DNA of 64,000 nt from Gammaproteobacteria bacterium (GCA_030427485.1 JAUICG010000002.1:1-64000); one strand, 5' to 3'. Counted from the stretch's first letter, positions 36,343 through 44,732 are shown. Numbers and translations are program-made. The notes: a model not told the origin generated them from the sequence alone.

Positions 36343-36360
36343 AGATAGTAGATGCTATCT
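36343..36360. promoter_or_regulatory. Candidate TetR operator (18-bp dyad)
   Basis: AGATAG (36343-36348) and CTATCT (36355-36360) form a perfect inverted repeat with six bases between. It lies between the divergent VOC operon and the TetR gene, where an autoregulating repressor would bind. It would fall in coding sequence if the upstream in-frame ATG at 36352 were used, which supports the start at 36394. Confidence 0.6.
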
Positions 36361-36393
36361 TTCGATCTGGCAAGCACCCTGGCGAATACCCTC

Positions 36394-37071
36394 ATGGCGG
36401 CGACTGAACAGACCAGAAACGCGCGGCGCAAACGCCGCCCCCCCGAGGTGATCATGCAGCGCCTGGTATCGGCTGCGGCGCAGGAGTTCTCCCACAGCGG
36501 TTACCGCGGCGCAACGACCGCCACCATAGCCGCGCGGGCAGAGGTCACCGAGGCGCAACTGTTCCGTTATTTCGACAGCAAGGCCGATTTGTTCCGCGCG
36601 GCTGTGGCCGAACCGCTGAACGCGGCCTTCGCCGCCTTCAACGCACGGCAATTGCAGACCATTCCCTCCCCGCAGGAGCGTCACGAGGCCACCGATCGCT
36701 ATATCGCCGACTTGCGGCAGTTCATCACGGAGCACAGAAAAATGCTGCTGTGCATGCTCCTGGCCGAGGCCTACTCTCCGGACGGCATTCGCGGCGTGGG
36801 CGGCCTCGACGCGCTGGGCGAGTATTTCCGGCTGGGTGCCGATGTGATGGCGGGACACGTGGACGCCAACCCCCGCGTGGCGCCGGAACTGATGGTGCGT
36901 GTGTCATTCGCCGCGGTACTGGCCAACGAACTCTTCCGGGACTGGCTGTTCCCGCGCGGCATGGCCAGCGCGGGGGACGTCGACGCGGCAATCACTCGCT
37001 TCGTACGGGAGGGGCTATCCGCCAACGACGCCACGCAAAACAGCAAAGCAGGGCAAAGGAGGAAACCATGA
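36394..37071 (+). CDS. TetR-family transcriptional regulator
   Basis: A 225-residue repressor. After a basic arm (R-R-K-R-R-P), the HTH reads A-A-Q-E-F-S-H-S-G-Y-R-G-A-T-T-A-T-I-A-A-R-A-E-V-T, then L-F-R-Y-F-D-S-K-A-D-L-F, the standard TetR signature. The C-terminal helices are ligand-binding and unassigned. It is divergent from the VOC/DUF1214/sulfotransferase/ADH operon with an 18-bp dyad between, so it likely represses that operon and itself. Its stop overlaps the next start (ATGA). Confidence 0.87.
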   Translation: MAATEQTRNARRKRRPPEVIMQRLVSAAAQEFSHSGYRGATTATIAARAEVTEAQLFRYFDSKADLFRAAVAEPLNAAFAAFNARQLQTIPSPQERHEATDRYIADLRQFITEHRKMLLCMLLAEAYSPDGIRGVGGLDALGEYFRLGADVMAGHVDANPRVAPELMVRVSFAAVLANELFRDWLFPRGMASAGDVDAAITRFVREGLSANDATQNSKAGQRRKP

Positions 37072-37475
37072 ACACGAATCCAGCACATCGCCTGGCGCGC
37101 GAGTTCCTCGCGGCCATCGGTCGCGGCGAGATCACCGACAAACTGGTAGCCCCGGATTTCACGGCATGGACCCTGACCTCCGGTGACAGCGACCTGCCCC
37201 GTTTCGCCGGGGGGGTAAAGATGCTGGCCGCCGCGGTCGTCGGTGACCTGGTCTACGAAATCGATTCGCTGACTGCCGAGGGCGATCGGGTAGTCGCTGA
37301 GGTGCGCTCGGACTGGGAACTGGTGACTGGCCAGCGGGCACAGAACCGCCACGTGTTCCTGTTGACACTGCGCGACGGCCGGGTTGCCTCGATGTCGGAG
37401 TATATGGACCCGGCTGTGCCGCGGGAAATTCTCGGCCCGCTCATCCAGCAACTGTTGGCAAAAGCGCAGCAGTAA
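37068..37475 (+). CDS. NTF2-like (SnoaL-type) small protein
   Basis: A 135-residue protein of the nuclear-transport-factor-2 fold: an N-terminal helix (R-E-F-L-A-A-I-G-R-G), a W-T-L segment, and C-terminal strands ending S-M-S-E-Y-M-D. The fold is used by isomerases, dehydratases and hydrolases acting on hydrophobic rings. Its ATG overlaps the TetR stop and GGAGG lies just upstream, so it is translationally coupled to the regulator. Confidence 0.8.
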   Translation: MNTNPAHRLAREFLAAIGRGEITDKLVAPDFTAWTLTSGDSDLPRFAGGVKMLAAAVVGDLVYEIDSLTAEGDRVVAEVRSDWELVTGQRAQNRHVFLLTLRDGRVASMSEYMDPAVPREILGPLIQQLLAKAQQ

Positions 37476-38687
37476 TCACCCCGACGCCTGGTCCAGTCGC
37501 CTGATCAGCCTGCCACTCGTCGGCCCCTGTATCAGCAAACTGAACAACACCACGGCGAAAACCATCGATTGCACTGTCCACCAGTAAGGAAGTTCAACAG
37601 GAAGGGAAATGACCAGCGCGATCGCAATCGCCCCCCTGAGCCCGCCCCAGGCCAGAATCAGCGACCAGTCCAGCGGAATCGGCCGCCGGGTCAACCCGGC
37701 CACGGCCGTACAGGCATAAACCGCAACAAAGCGCGCCAGACAGGATACAAGCACCGCAATCAACATTGCCAGCCATTGCTCGCGGAACATGTCGACTGTG
37801 ATGACCAGCCCCATCAACGCGAACAGGCACGTGTTCATCAGCAATCCCAGCCAGTCCCAGGTGATCGCGACGCCTTCCAGAAATACGTGCTCCTGCTCCC
37901 TGAGACCGGACCTGGCGATCAGCGCTGTGGTCATCACCGCCATGATTCCGGACACATGGAATTCGTGCTCCGCCAGATAAAAACTTCCAAAGGCCGCGAA
38001 GGCGAGGATGACAATCGACGCGGCGGAACGGCCAACATACAGGACACCAATGGAAACCAGCAGGCCAGCCACCAGCCCGACAGCCATCCCGCCGAACAGC
38101 ACAGTAAGGAAATATCCCGGGACCGACGACATGGCAGGTTGTTGTTGCGCCCATGCCAGCAACACACTGAAAAGCACCACGGCTGTAGCGTCGTTGAACA
38201 GGCTCTCTCCTTCGAACAGGGTCGTCAGCCCCTCGGGGGCCCGCAAGTCACGCATTTTGGCGATCACCGCCACCGGATCGGTGGCGGCGAGAATGGCGCC
38301 GGCCAGGAAGGCGGCGATCCATGGAAACCCCTCTGCGTGGCCGATACCGAAATACAGCCCGGTCCCGGTCAGGCCGGCGCAGATCAGCACACCCAGGGTG
38401 GCGAGTATCGATGCCGGTACCAGCCAGCGGAACAGCAAGCGAGGGTTGATGTGCCATGCCGCCTCGAAAACCAACAGCGGCAGCATGACAAAGAAAACCA
38501 GTTCCCTGACATGATCCGCGCGCAGGCCAATATCCAGACCCAAAGACGGAATCCCGATTCCGGCGACCACACCCGACAACAGGCTGGCAAGCGTGATATC
38601 AAGACGCGTGAGCCGGTGAATCAGCACGCCGCCGAGGGCGATGGCTACGAAGCCAAGAATCTGGCCCATCAGTGTCGGTACAGTCAT
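37476..38687 (-). CDS. Cation:proton antiporter, CPA1 (NhaP-like)
   Basis: A 403-residue membrane protein with about 12 hydrophobic segments. G-A-I-L-A-A-T-D-P-V-A-V near residue 130 is the CPA1 ion-binding motif, followed by L-F-E-G-E-S-L-F-N-D-A-T-A-V-V. S-L-I-L-A-W-G-G-L-R-G-A-I-A-I-A-L near the C-terminus contains the conserved Arg. It exchanges sodium or potassium for protons. Its start overlaps the preceding FMN glutamate-synthase-like gene by four bases, making it the last gene of the long minus-strand operon below hvfX. Confidence 0.86.
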   Translation of the reverse strand: MTVPTLMGQILGFVAIALGGVLIHRLTRLDITLASLLSGVVAGIGIPSLGLDIGLRADHVRELVFFVMLPLLVFEAAWHINPRLLFRWLVPASILATLGVLICAGLTGTGLYFGIGHAEGFPWIAAFLAGAILAATDPVAVIAKMRDLRAPEGLTTLFEGESLFNDATAVVLFSVLLAWAQQQPAMSSVPGYFLTVLFGGMAVGLVAGLLVSIGVLYVGRSAASIVILAFAAFGSFYLAEHEFHVSGIMAVMTTALIARSGLREQEHVFLEGVAITWDWLGLLMNTCLFALMGLVITVDMFREQWLAMLIAVLVSCLARFVAVYACTAVAGLTRRPIPLDWSLILAWGGLRGAIAIALVISLPVELPYWWTVQSMVFAVVLFSLLIQGPTSGRLIRRLDQASG

Positions 38688-40240
38688 GACGCCGCCCCCG
38701 CCCTGTCCGTAGCGATCGCGTATTCCGGCCGGGCCTGCGGCGCGGGGAATACCTGGTCTATGGGCATTGGAATACCCAGTTCATTGATCAGCAGCGCATG
38801 GTGGCGCTGCAACTCGCGCGGTTGCCGAACACCACAGGAATGGGCAAGCACGCCCACCTCGTAGGATATGTTTCGAGCCAGGTTGTAAACGCGGGTCGCC
38901 TTGTTCGCAGGATCCAGACCCCGCTGCAGGTCCGGGTTGTGCGTGGTAATACCGGTGGGACAGGTATTCTTGTTGCACTGCAGCGCCTGGATGCAGCCAA
39001 GCGCGAACATGAAGGCGCGCGCCGAAACCACGAAATCAGCGCCCATGCATAAAGCCCAGGCTACCTCCGAGGGATTGACCAGTTTTCCCGACGCGATGAT
39101 CCTGATACGCGGACGCAAGCCATAGGCCGTCAAGGTGTCCACGACCAGCGGCAGGCTTCGACGTATCGGTTGACCCATGTAATCCATCAGGCTCTGCGGC
39201 GCTGCGCCCGTTCCGCCGTCGGCGCTGTCGATGGTAATGAAATCGGGGGCAAACTGCAGACCCCGGGCATGGATCGTCTCGCACATCTCCTCCAGCCAGC
39301 CGATATTGCCCACCACAGTCTTGAACCCGACCGGTTTGCCGGTGACCTCGCGGATCCAGGTAATGCGATCGAGCAAGTCCCCGATATTGCGAATATCGGG
39401 ATGTCCGTTGGGACTGATGGAATCCTGGCCTTGGGAGATGCCGCGTATCGTCGCGATCTCGGGAGTAATCTTACCGCCAGGCAGGATACCACCCTTGCCC
39501 GGCTTGGCGCCCTGGCTCATCTTGATCTCAAACATGCGAACCTGCTCGAGGTCCGCCAGTTCTCGCAACCGGGCCTCCGACAACTCCCCGTTCGGCGTAC
39601 GTACGCCGTAGCGGGCCGTGCCGATCTGGAACACCAGGTCACAGCCACCTTCCAGGTGATAGGACGAAAGCCCGCCCTCCCCCGTATTCATCCAGATACC
39701 GGCCTTTGCCGCACCGTTTGAGAGTGCGCGAACCGCCGGTGCAGAGATCGCACCAAAACTCATCCCGGAAATATTGAAGAGGCTGTCGGTGGTATAGGGA
39801 TTCCGTGCATAACCCTCGCCGATGGTAACCGCACTGGGCGGCACGGCATCTTCCGACAGGGTGGGAAACAGGCAGTTGAGAAAAATCACATCCCCGGGCC
39901 GGTCCAGCGGTCGCGTGGAGCCGAAGGCAACGGTCGAGTCGATATTTTTGGCCGCTCGGTAGACCCAGTTTCTCTGCGCCCGGTTAAACGGCAACTCCTC
40001 CCTGTCGAGCGCGAAAAAATACTGGCGGAAGAATTCACCCAGGTGCTCGAAAAAATACCGGAAACGTCCAACCACAGGATAGTTTCGACGTATTGCCTGC
40101 GCGGTCTGATTCACGTCGGCCAGGTACAGATAGACCAGCACCAGCAAACCGATACCCAGCAGAAACACGAACAACAATGCGCTGATTTCCAGCACCCTGT
40201 AAGCGAATGCCTGTATCTGATCTGTGTTTTCCATGTTCAT
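38684..40240 (-). CDS. FMN-binding glutamate-synthase-like protein (membrane anchored)
   Basis: A 518-residue protein. An N-terminal membrane segment (about residues 14-40) is followed by the glutamate synthase central barrel: F-G-A-I-S-A-P-A, E-G-G-L-S-S-Y-H, I-K-M-S-Q-G-A-K-P-G-K-G-G-I-L-P, and the iron-sulfur Cys set C-I-Q-A-L-Q-C-N-K-N-T-C-P-T-G. There is no amidotransferase domain, so it cannot use glutamine hydrolysis alone. These stand-alone proteins have no firm role. It overlaps its neighbours on both sides by four bases. Confidence 0.85.
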   Translation of the reverse strand: MNMENTDQIQAFAYRVLEISALLFVFLLGIGLLVLVYLYLADVNQTAQAIRRNYPVVGRFRYFFEHLGEFFRQYFFALDREELPFNRAQRNWVYRAAKNIDSTVAFGSTRPLDRPGDVIFLNCLFPTLSEDAVPPSAVTIGEGYARNPYTTDSLFNISGMSFGAISAPAVRALSNGAAKAGIWMNTGEGGLSSYHLEGGCDLVFQIGTARYGVRTPNGELSEARLRELADLEQVRMFEIKMSQGAKPGKGGILPGGKITPEIATIRGISQGQDSISPNGHPDIRNIGDLLDRITWIREVTGKPVGFKTVVGNIGWLEEMCETIHARGLQFAPDFITIDSADGGTGAAPQSLMDYMGQPIRRSLPLVVDTLTAYGLRPRIRIIASGKLVNPSEVAWALCMGADFVVSARAFMFALGCIQALQCNKNTCPTGITTHNPDLQRGLDPANKATRVYNLARNISYEVGVLAHSCGVRQPRELQRHHALLINELGIPMPIDQVFPAPQARPEYAIATDRAGAAS

Positions 40241-41706
40241 CGCCCTCCTGCGCCAATTACAAACATCTTGTCTATCTGCATCTCGCGGATCGTGTGCGGT
40301 ATTCCACCTACCCCAAGGCCCGACTCGCGCAGTCCCGCGAAGGGCATGCCGTCAGTGCGGAACGCCGTGTGATCGTTCAGCATCACCGCGGACGCATCCA
40401 GTCCGCGGTAGACATGCATCGCGAGGTCGATATCCCGGGTGAAGACCGCTCCCTGGAACGCAACCGGCAGACTGTTCGCTGCCTCGATCGCAGCGTCGAG
40501 TTGGTCGTAGCCATAGACACAGACCACCGGGCCGAAGATTTCCAGGCGGCTCACGCGGGCGTCTGCGGGAGGCTCCAGCAGAACGGTGCACTCGTAGCAG
40601 GTCTCGCTACGCGGTTTGCCGCCCGCGAGGCACTGCGCTCCTCCCGCAATCGCCTCGCTCACCCAGTCGTGCACTCTATCGACCTCGCCCGGCCGGATCA
40701 GGGGACCCACCTCGGTGCGGCTGTCGGTGGGGTCACCAACGATCAGGCGCCCGGCCATACGCGCCAGTGATTCGGCAAAGCCCCGCGCGTGGTCCCCGGG
40801 AACATATACCCGCTGCACCGACACACACACCTGGCCCGCATGGTAGAACCCGCCCTTGAGCAGCGCCGCCGCAGCCAGTTTGTGATCGGCGTCTTCCGCC
40901 AGGATTACCGGCGCCGCGCCGCCGTGCTCCAGCAGACAGCGAACACCGGGGGCGAGTTTGGTCCGCAGCATCCATCCCACCTTCGAGCTGCCGATAAAGC
41001 TGAACAGACCAACCCGGTGATCGGTTACCAGACGTTCGGCTACAGGTATTTCACATGTCACGATAACCTGTGCCCACTCGCGAGCCAGGCCCGCCTGCCG
41101 GAGTATCTGCACGAAGCGCAGGCAGGACAGCGGTGTCTCCTCCGAAGGTTTCACGATGACCGGGCAGCCGGCCGCCACCGCGGTCGCCACCTGGTGAACG
41201 ACCAGGTTGAGAGGGTGGTTGAACGCGCTCACCGCTACCACGACGCCAATCGGCTCGTGTTCGGTAAACGCAATCCTGTCGCGCCCGGACTTCGCCGACA
41301 CCATCGGGATCACCTCCCCGGCGTTGGTCCGCAACTCGTTCACCGCCAGTCGCACGCTATCGATGGCCCGCGTTACCTCGACCTGTGAGTCGGCCAGCGG
41401 CTTGCCCCCTTCCCTGGCGGCGAGCAGCGCGAGCTGCGAGTGCTCCTTGGTCATCAGCCGGGCCGCCCGTTCCAGGATACCGATGCGTTCGTAGAGCGGT
41501 ATCCACTGCGTTCTGTCGCGATACTGCCGATACGCGGCGCTCAGGGCGGCTTCCACATGTTGCACACTGCAGGTTTCGACTTCCGCGACCGGGCTGCCGT
41601 CGTAGGGCGCGGTGACTCTCAACAGGCCTTGCGCTTCGCAGTCACGAGCGAGCAGCAGACCCCAGTGAGAATCATCATGCGCAGTGTCAGTCATCAGATT
41701 GCGCAT
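40237..41706 (-). CDS. NAD(P)-dependent aldehyde dehydrogenase
   Basis: A 489-residue ALDH. The general-base Glu sits in L-L-E-H-G-G-A-A-P-V, where most ALDHs have E-L-G-G, and the nucleophile Cys in F-Y-H-A-G-Q-V-C-V-S. The N-terminal cofactor region has V-S-A-F-N-H-P-L-N and K-P-S-E-E-T-P-L-S. Substrate unknown. It begins 13 bases inside the end of the ThDP enzyme gene and overlaps the next gene by four, so the operon is tightly coupled; an aldehyde made by the ThDP enzyme is a plausible substrate. Confidence 0.87.
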   Translation of the reverse strand: MRNLMTDTAHDDSHWGLLLARDCEAQGLLRVTAPYDGSPVAEVETCSVQHVEAALSAAYRQYRDRTQWIPLYERIGILERAARLMTKEHSQLALLAAREGGKPLADSQVEVTRAIDSVRLAVNELRTNAGEVIPMVSAKSGRDRIAFTEHEPIGVVVAVSAFNHPLNLVVHQVATAVAAGCPVIVKPSEETPLSCLRFVQILRQAGLAREWAQVIVTCEIPVAERLVTDHRVGLFSFIGSSKVGWMLRTKLAPGVRCLLEHGGAAPVILAEDADHKLAAAALLKGGFYHAGQVCVSVQRVYVPGDHARGFAESLARMAGRLIVGDPTDSRTEVGPLIRPGEVDRVHDWVSEAIAGGAQCLAGGKPRSETCYECTVLLEPPADARVSRLEIFGPVVCVYGYDQLDAAIEAANSLPVAFQGAVFTRDIDLAMHVYRGLDASAVMLNDHTAFRTDGMPFAGLRESGLGVGGIPHTIREMQIDKMFVIGAGGR

Positions 41707-43349
41707 GTCAGCTCCCCGAGTTTCCTGCTCAGCAGCGCGTTTTCCCGGTAATCAATGGGGACAATCACCAGGCTCGGGCCCTGCTGGCGCAGCGCGGTTT
41801 CGAGTGTGTCTTTCAGCTTCACGCTGTCTTCCACCCGGTAGCCTCGCCACCCGAACGCCTCTGCCAATTGCATCCAGTCGGGGTTTCCAAAGGAAAGATC
41901 CGTATGCCGGCCAAATTCGTCCGTCTGTTTCCAGGCGATCAGTCCATAGGCGTGGTCTTCCCACACCATCACGGTGATATTGCTGTCGAGCCGTCGCGCG
42001 GTTTCCATTTCCTGCACGTTCATCATAAAACCGCCGTCTCCGGCGATGGCTACCACCTTCCTGTGCGGGTAGACCAGGCTCGCGGCAATCGCACCAGGCA
42101 ACGCGAAACCCATGGAGCAAAACCCGTTTGGAATAAGGCAGGTATTTGGCTCGTGGCAGTGGAAGTGGCGCGCGATCCACATTTTGTGTGCGCCTACATC
42201 GGAGAGCACAATGTCCCCTGAATCAAGCACCTGGCGTAAGTCCCAGAGCACTTTCTGCGGCCGGATTATGCCCTGCGTGTTGTCCTCACTGTGCTCATGC
42301 AGATCCGCTGACATGTCAGCCCGCACCCGGCGCTGCCCCTGGAGCGAATAGCCGGGCGGGCTGGGCAATGCCTCGACGCGTTCGTTCAGCATCCACAGTG
42401 AATGCGCGAGGTCCCCCAGCAACTCCACTTCGGGATCATAGTGGGCATCGATTTCTGCCGGCAGAAAATCTGCGTGGATTACCGCCTTGTCGCCGTGCGG
42501 ATTCCACAGACGGGGGTGGTACTCGACCATGTCCAGCCCAAGTGTGATCACCAGGTCGGCGTCGTCTATCGCCTGGTTGACGCGGTCCCTTTTCCCCAGT
42601 CCCACGGTGTACAGACAATAGTCCGCGTCCATGTCCACCGCACCTTTGGCCATGAACGTGCTGAGAACGCCTATTCCGGTGAGTTCGCAAAACCGTCGCA
42701 GCTCCTTGCTCGCGCGCCTGCGGATGCACCCGTTTCCGGCAACAATGACCGGCCGTTTCGCGCCGGCGATAAGACTGAAGGCCCTGTCGACTGATTTGGC
42801 ATCGGGCACGGGGCGACGGAAGCGGTTAGCTCTCAGTGGGAGCGCTGCAGTGTCGGACCTCGCCAGATCCTCCGGTAATTCAATGTGCACCGCGCCCGGT
42901 TTCTCCGTGCGAGCCAGCCGCACTGCCTTGCGGACAATCTCGGGAATCGTGTCCGCGTGCAGGATACTGGTGGCCCACTTGGTAACAGGAGTGAACATCT
43001 GTACAACGTCCATGACCTGGTGCGATTCCTTGTGCAAGCGCGTGGTCGCGCCCTGTCCCGTCAACACCAGCATTGGCGCCCTGTCCATATTGGAGTCCGC
43101 CACGCCGGTAATCAGGTTGGTTGCACCCGGGCCAAGCGTTCCCAGGCAACAGGCGGGATTGCCGGTGAGGCGGCCGTATACCTCGGCCATAAAGGCAGCG
43201 CCCTGTTCATGCCGTGTCAGCACGAACCGGATGTTTCGCGACTTTGCCAGTGACATCACAAAGTCGGCGTTTTCCTCTCCGGGCACACCGAACACATACT
43301 CGATACCCTCTTCCTCCAGGCACCTTACAAACACGTCGGATGCTTTCAT
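41694..43349 (-). CDS. Acetolactate-synthase-like ThDP-dependent enzyme
   Basis: A 551-residue enzyme of the AHAS/AlsS large-subunit family. The catalytic Glu is in T-R-H-E-Q-G-A-A-F-M-A near residue 45. The ThDP motif is G-D-G-G-F-M-M-N-V-Q-E-M-E-T-A. It makes 2-hydroxy-3-keto acids or decarboxylates 2-keto acids. There is no regulatory subunit gene beside it, so a biosynthetic role is unlikely; a catabolic or aldehyde-forming role is as likely as acetolactate synthesis. Its start overlaps hvfX by four bases. Confidence 0.85.
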   Translation of the reverse strand: MKASDVFVRCLEEEGIEYVFGVPGEENADFVMSLAKSRNIRFVLTRHEQGAAFMAEVYGRLTGNPACCLGTLGPGATNLITGVADSNMDRAPMLVLTGQGATTRLHKESHQVMDVVQMFTPVTKWATSILHADTIPEIVRKAVRLARTEKPGAVHIELPEDLARSDTAALPLRANRFRRPVPDAKSVDRAFSLIAGAKRPVIVAGNGCIRRRASKELRRFCELTGIGVLSTFMAKGAVDMDADYCLYTVGLGKRDRVNQAIDDADLVITLGLDMVEYHPRLWNPHGDKAVIHADFLPAEIDAHYDPEVELLGDLAHSLWMLNERVEALPSPPGYSLQGQRRVRADMSADLHEHSEDNTQGIIRPQKVLWDLRQVLDSGDIVLSDVGAHKMWIARHFHCHEPNTCLIPNGFCSMGFALPGAIAASLVYPHRKVVAIAGDGGFMMNVQEMETARRLDSNITVMVWEDHAYGLIAWKQTDEFGRHTDLSFGNPDWMQLAEAFGWRGYRVEDSVKLKDTLETALRQQGPSLVIVPIDYRENALLSRKLGELTCAI

Positions 43350-43903
43350 CCTGATACGCCTCCCGCTTGCTGCACCATGGGGGTGGGCACTCTTGCCTCA
43401 TCTCCTCGCCCCAGCAGCAGCCGTTCGACGACGTAGTCGACACTCAGGCGGCCCGGCCCGAGGAACAGCAGGGACAGGAACATCGCCAGGTAGATCACCG
43501 GCAGCTTGTAATTGCCAAACCCCTTGTCGGTGATGGCATAACCCTGCAGCAGTTCCGACAGCGAATGCCATTCGGCTGGCCAGTGCACCGCGGCGGTGGC
43601 GACGACGGTCAGGATGATCAGCGAGAAGCTGAAAAAACGCGTGGCCAGGCCCAGCAGAATCGCGACGCCGCCTATCAGCTCGGTGTAGGTCGCCAGACCC
43701 CAGCTGATCTCCGCGGGTACGACATTGAACGGGAACGGAAAGTCCTGCTGTATATGCACGAACCAGTTGCTGCCGTGAAACTTCATCAGACCGGCCTCAA
43801 AAAACTCCCAGGCCAGGATGGCCCGTAATCCCAACATGGCCACATAGTGGCCGCTGCTCTCCAGTGCGCCGTTGAGCGCGTCTCTTGCGTCGAAAATAGT
43901 CAT
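43346..43903 (-). CDS. hvfX: HvfX-like DoxX-family membrane protein of copper-RiPP locus
   Basis: A 185-residue DoxX protein with four membrane segments. W-E-F-F-E-A-G-L-M-K-F-H-G-S-N-W near residue 35 is the family start, and E-L-I-G-G-V-A-I-L-L-G-L lies in the second segment. DoxX proteins accompany the MNIO maturase in hvf/buf loci, where they have been proposed to help peptide maturation or membrane redox steps. The ATG at 43903 has AGGGAA upstream. It is 105 bases behind hvfA and overlaps the ThDP enzyme gene by four bases. Confidence 0.82.
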   Translation of the reverse strand: MTIFDARDALNGALESSGHYVAMLGLRAILAWEFFEAGLMKFHGSNWFVHIQQDFPFPFNVVPAEISWGLATYTELIGGVAILLGLATRFFSFSLIILTVVATAAVHWPAEWHSLSELLQGYAITDKGFGNYKLPVIYLAMFLSLLFLGPGRLSVDYVVERLLLGRGDEARVPTPMVQQAGGVSG

Positions 43904-43947
43904 GTCAATATTCCCTGGTTGAAGCTGATACCCGACTGTGCCGGCAA

Positions 43948-43965
43948 CCGTGCCCCAGGGCACGG
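43948..43965 (-). other. Stem-loop between hvfA and hvfX
   Basis: CCGTGCC (43948-43954) and GGCACGG (43959-43965) form a perfect 7-bp stem with a CCAG loop. No T-run follows on the minus strand, so it is not a standard terminator. It may protect the upstream hvfA transcript from exonuclease or cause partial read-through, giving more precursor than maturation protein. Confidence 0.5.
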
Positions 43966-44008
43966 CTACCAGACCCACGCTATGCGAATCAGCGGGTTAT
44001 CAGACGTT

Positions 44009-44437
44009 CTAGCCGAAAAAGCCCTGACCGCGGCTACCTTGCAGCGAGGCCTCCTTGTCGCCGCCGCATTTGCCTTCCCCGCACTTGCCTTCCTCGGCAG
44101 CCTTGTCGCCACCGCACTTGCCCTCGCCGCACTTGCCTTCCTCGACGGCCTTGTCACCGCCGCATTTGCCTTCCCCGCACTTGCCTTCCTCGGCGGCCTT
44201 GTCGCCACCGCACTTGCCCTCGCCGCACTTGCCTTCCTCGGCGGCCTTGTCGCCACCGCACTTGCCCTCGCCGCATTTACCCTCCGCGGATTTGTCGGCA
44301 GCGGCCAACAGGTAGCCGCCCGGGAGTTCCGTTGCGGAAAACGGATTGCCGGCGGCGAACGCCACAGGAACGAGGTTGTTGGCCAGGAAAGCGGCACCGA
44401 TTGCCGCCGAAAGTGTTTTCTTCTTGCTGATGTTCAT
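44009..44437 (-). CDS. hvfA: HvfA-like copper-binding RiPP precursor with ten EGKCG motifs
   Basis: A 142-residue secreted precursor. The signal peptide is about residues 1-29 (M-N-I-S-K-K-K, then hydrophobic, ending A-F-A-A). A short leader N-P-F-S-A-T-E-L-P-G-G-Y-L-L-A-A-A follows, typical of HvfA-type precursors. Residues 52-128 are five near-identical 16-residue units, each with two EGKCG motifs, so ten in all. In Haemophilus HvfA, the MNIO enzyme converts Cys in EGKCG to oxazolone/thioamide groups that bind copper. The tail is E-A-S-L-Q-G-S-R-G-Q-G-F-F-G. ATG at 44437 is chosen for its GAGAG site and signal peptide. A sigma-54 promoter lies about 85 bases upstream. Confidence 0.88.
   Translation of the reverse strand: MNISKKKTLSAAIGAAFLANNLVPVAFAAGNPFSATELPGGYLLAAADKSAEGKCGEGKCGGDKAAEEGKCGEGKCGGDKAAEEGKCGEGKCGGDKAVEEGKCGEGKCGGDKAAEEGKCGEGKCGGDKEASLQGSRGQGFFG
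44054..44284 (-). repeat. Tandem 48-bp repeats encoding EGKCG pairs
   Basis: Five consecutive units of 48 bases (the last is shortened) encode E-G-K-C-G-E-G-K-C-G-G-D-K-A-A/V-E. The units are nearly identical at DNA level, so copy number could change by slippage or recombination. Confidence 0.9.
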
Positions 44438-44519
44438 AATCAAATCTCTCATTACGTTAAGGGTTAAAATTTCGTTGGTGAGACGAGCACGCTGTTGGCA
44501 TTCATCGTCATGATGTGTA

Positions 44520-44537
44520 ATGCAGCTCGCGTGCCAA
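44520..44537 (-). promoter_or_regulatory. Sigma-54 promoter of hvfA
   Basis: The minus strand reads TTGGCAC-GCGAG-CTGCAT: -24 element TGGCAC (complement of 44531-44536) and -12 element CTGCAT (complement of 44520-44525). GG and GC are separated by exactly ten bases, as sigma-54 requires. Transcription would begin near 44510, about 70 bases before the hvfA ATG. Confidence 0.82.
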
Positions 44538-44565
44538 CTGCCTGTAATCACAAAAATACTATATT

Positions 44566-44578
44566 TATCAATATCTTA
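44566..44578 (+). promoter_or_regulatory. IHF-binding site upstream of hvfA promoter
   Basis: TATCAA-TATC-TTA matches the IHF consensus WATCAA-N4-TTR at every defined position. It lies about 30 bases upstream of the -24 element, in a local AT-rich patch. This is where IHF bends DNA to bring a bound activator to sigma-54 polymerase. Confidence 0.65.
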
Positions 44579-44732
44579 TGGCATGTCACCCGATACAGAC
44601 ACAGCGGCCCGGCACAGCTTTTAGCGATTTTTCGCCACGAGATATCGCGGATCGGATTGGGGTTTGCGAAAGCCGGTGCCGGGCGCGCGTCTTATGGCGA
44701 GCGGCCATTGCGGGCGGGGCCAGGGCGCACGG

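Larger units (their letters stand above)
44438..44732. other. hvfA upstream region
   Basis: About 295 bases between hvfC and hvfA. It holds the sigma-54 promoter (44520-44537), the IHF site (44566-44578), and GC-rich sequence from 44590 to the hvfC stop in which an activator site is expected. The dyad-like CGAGATATCGCG near 44640 is a candidate. No gene seen and no clear terminator for hvfBC. Confidence 0.5.

Noticed and set aside
37569..38864. 431-codon plus-strand frame
   Set aside because: Antisense to the CPA1 antiporter; Gln/His/Arg-rich and without domains.
43847..44467. 206-codon plus-strand frame over hvfA with S-P-P-H-L-P repeats
   Set aside because: It is the mirror of the EGKCG repeats; low-complexity and lacks the signal peptide, promoter and family match that the minus-strand gene has.
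44600..44640. GCGA-AAAA-TCGC hairpin as terminator for hvfBC
   Set aside because: Stem of only four bases; too weak to claim.
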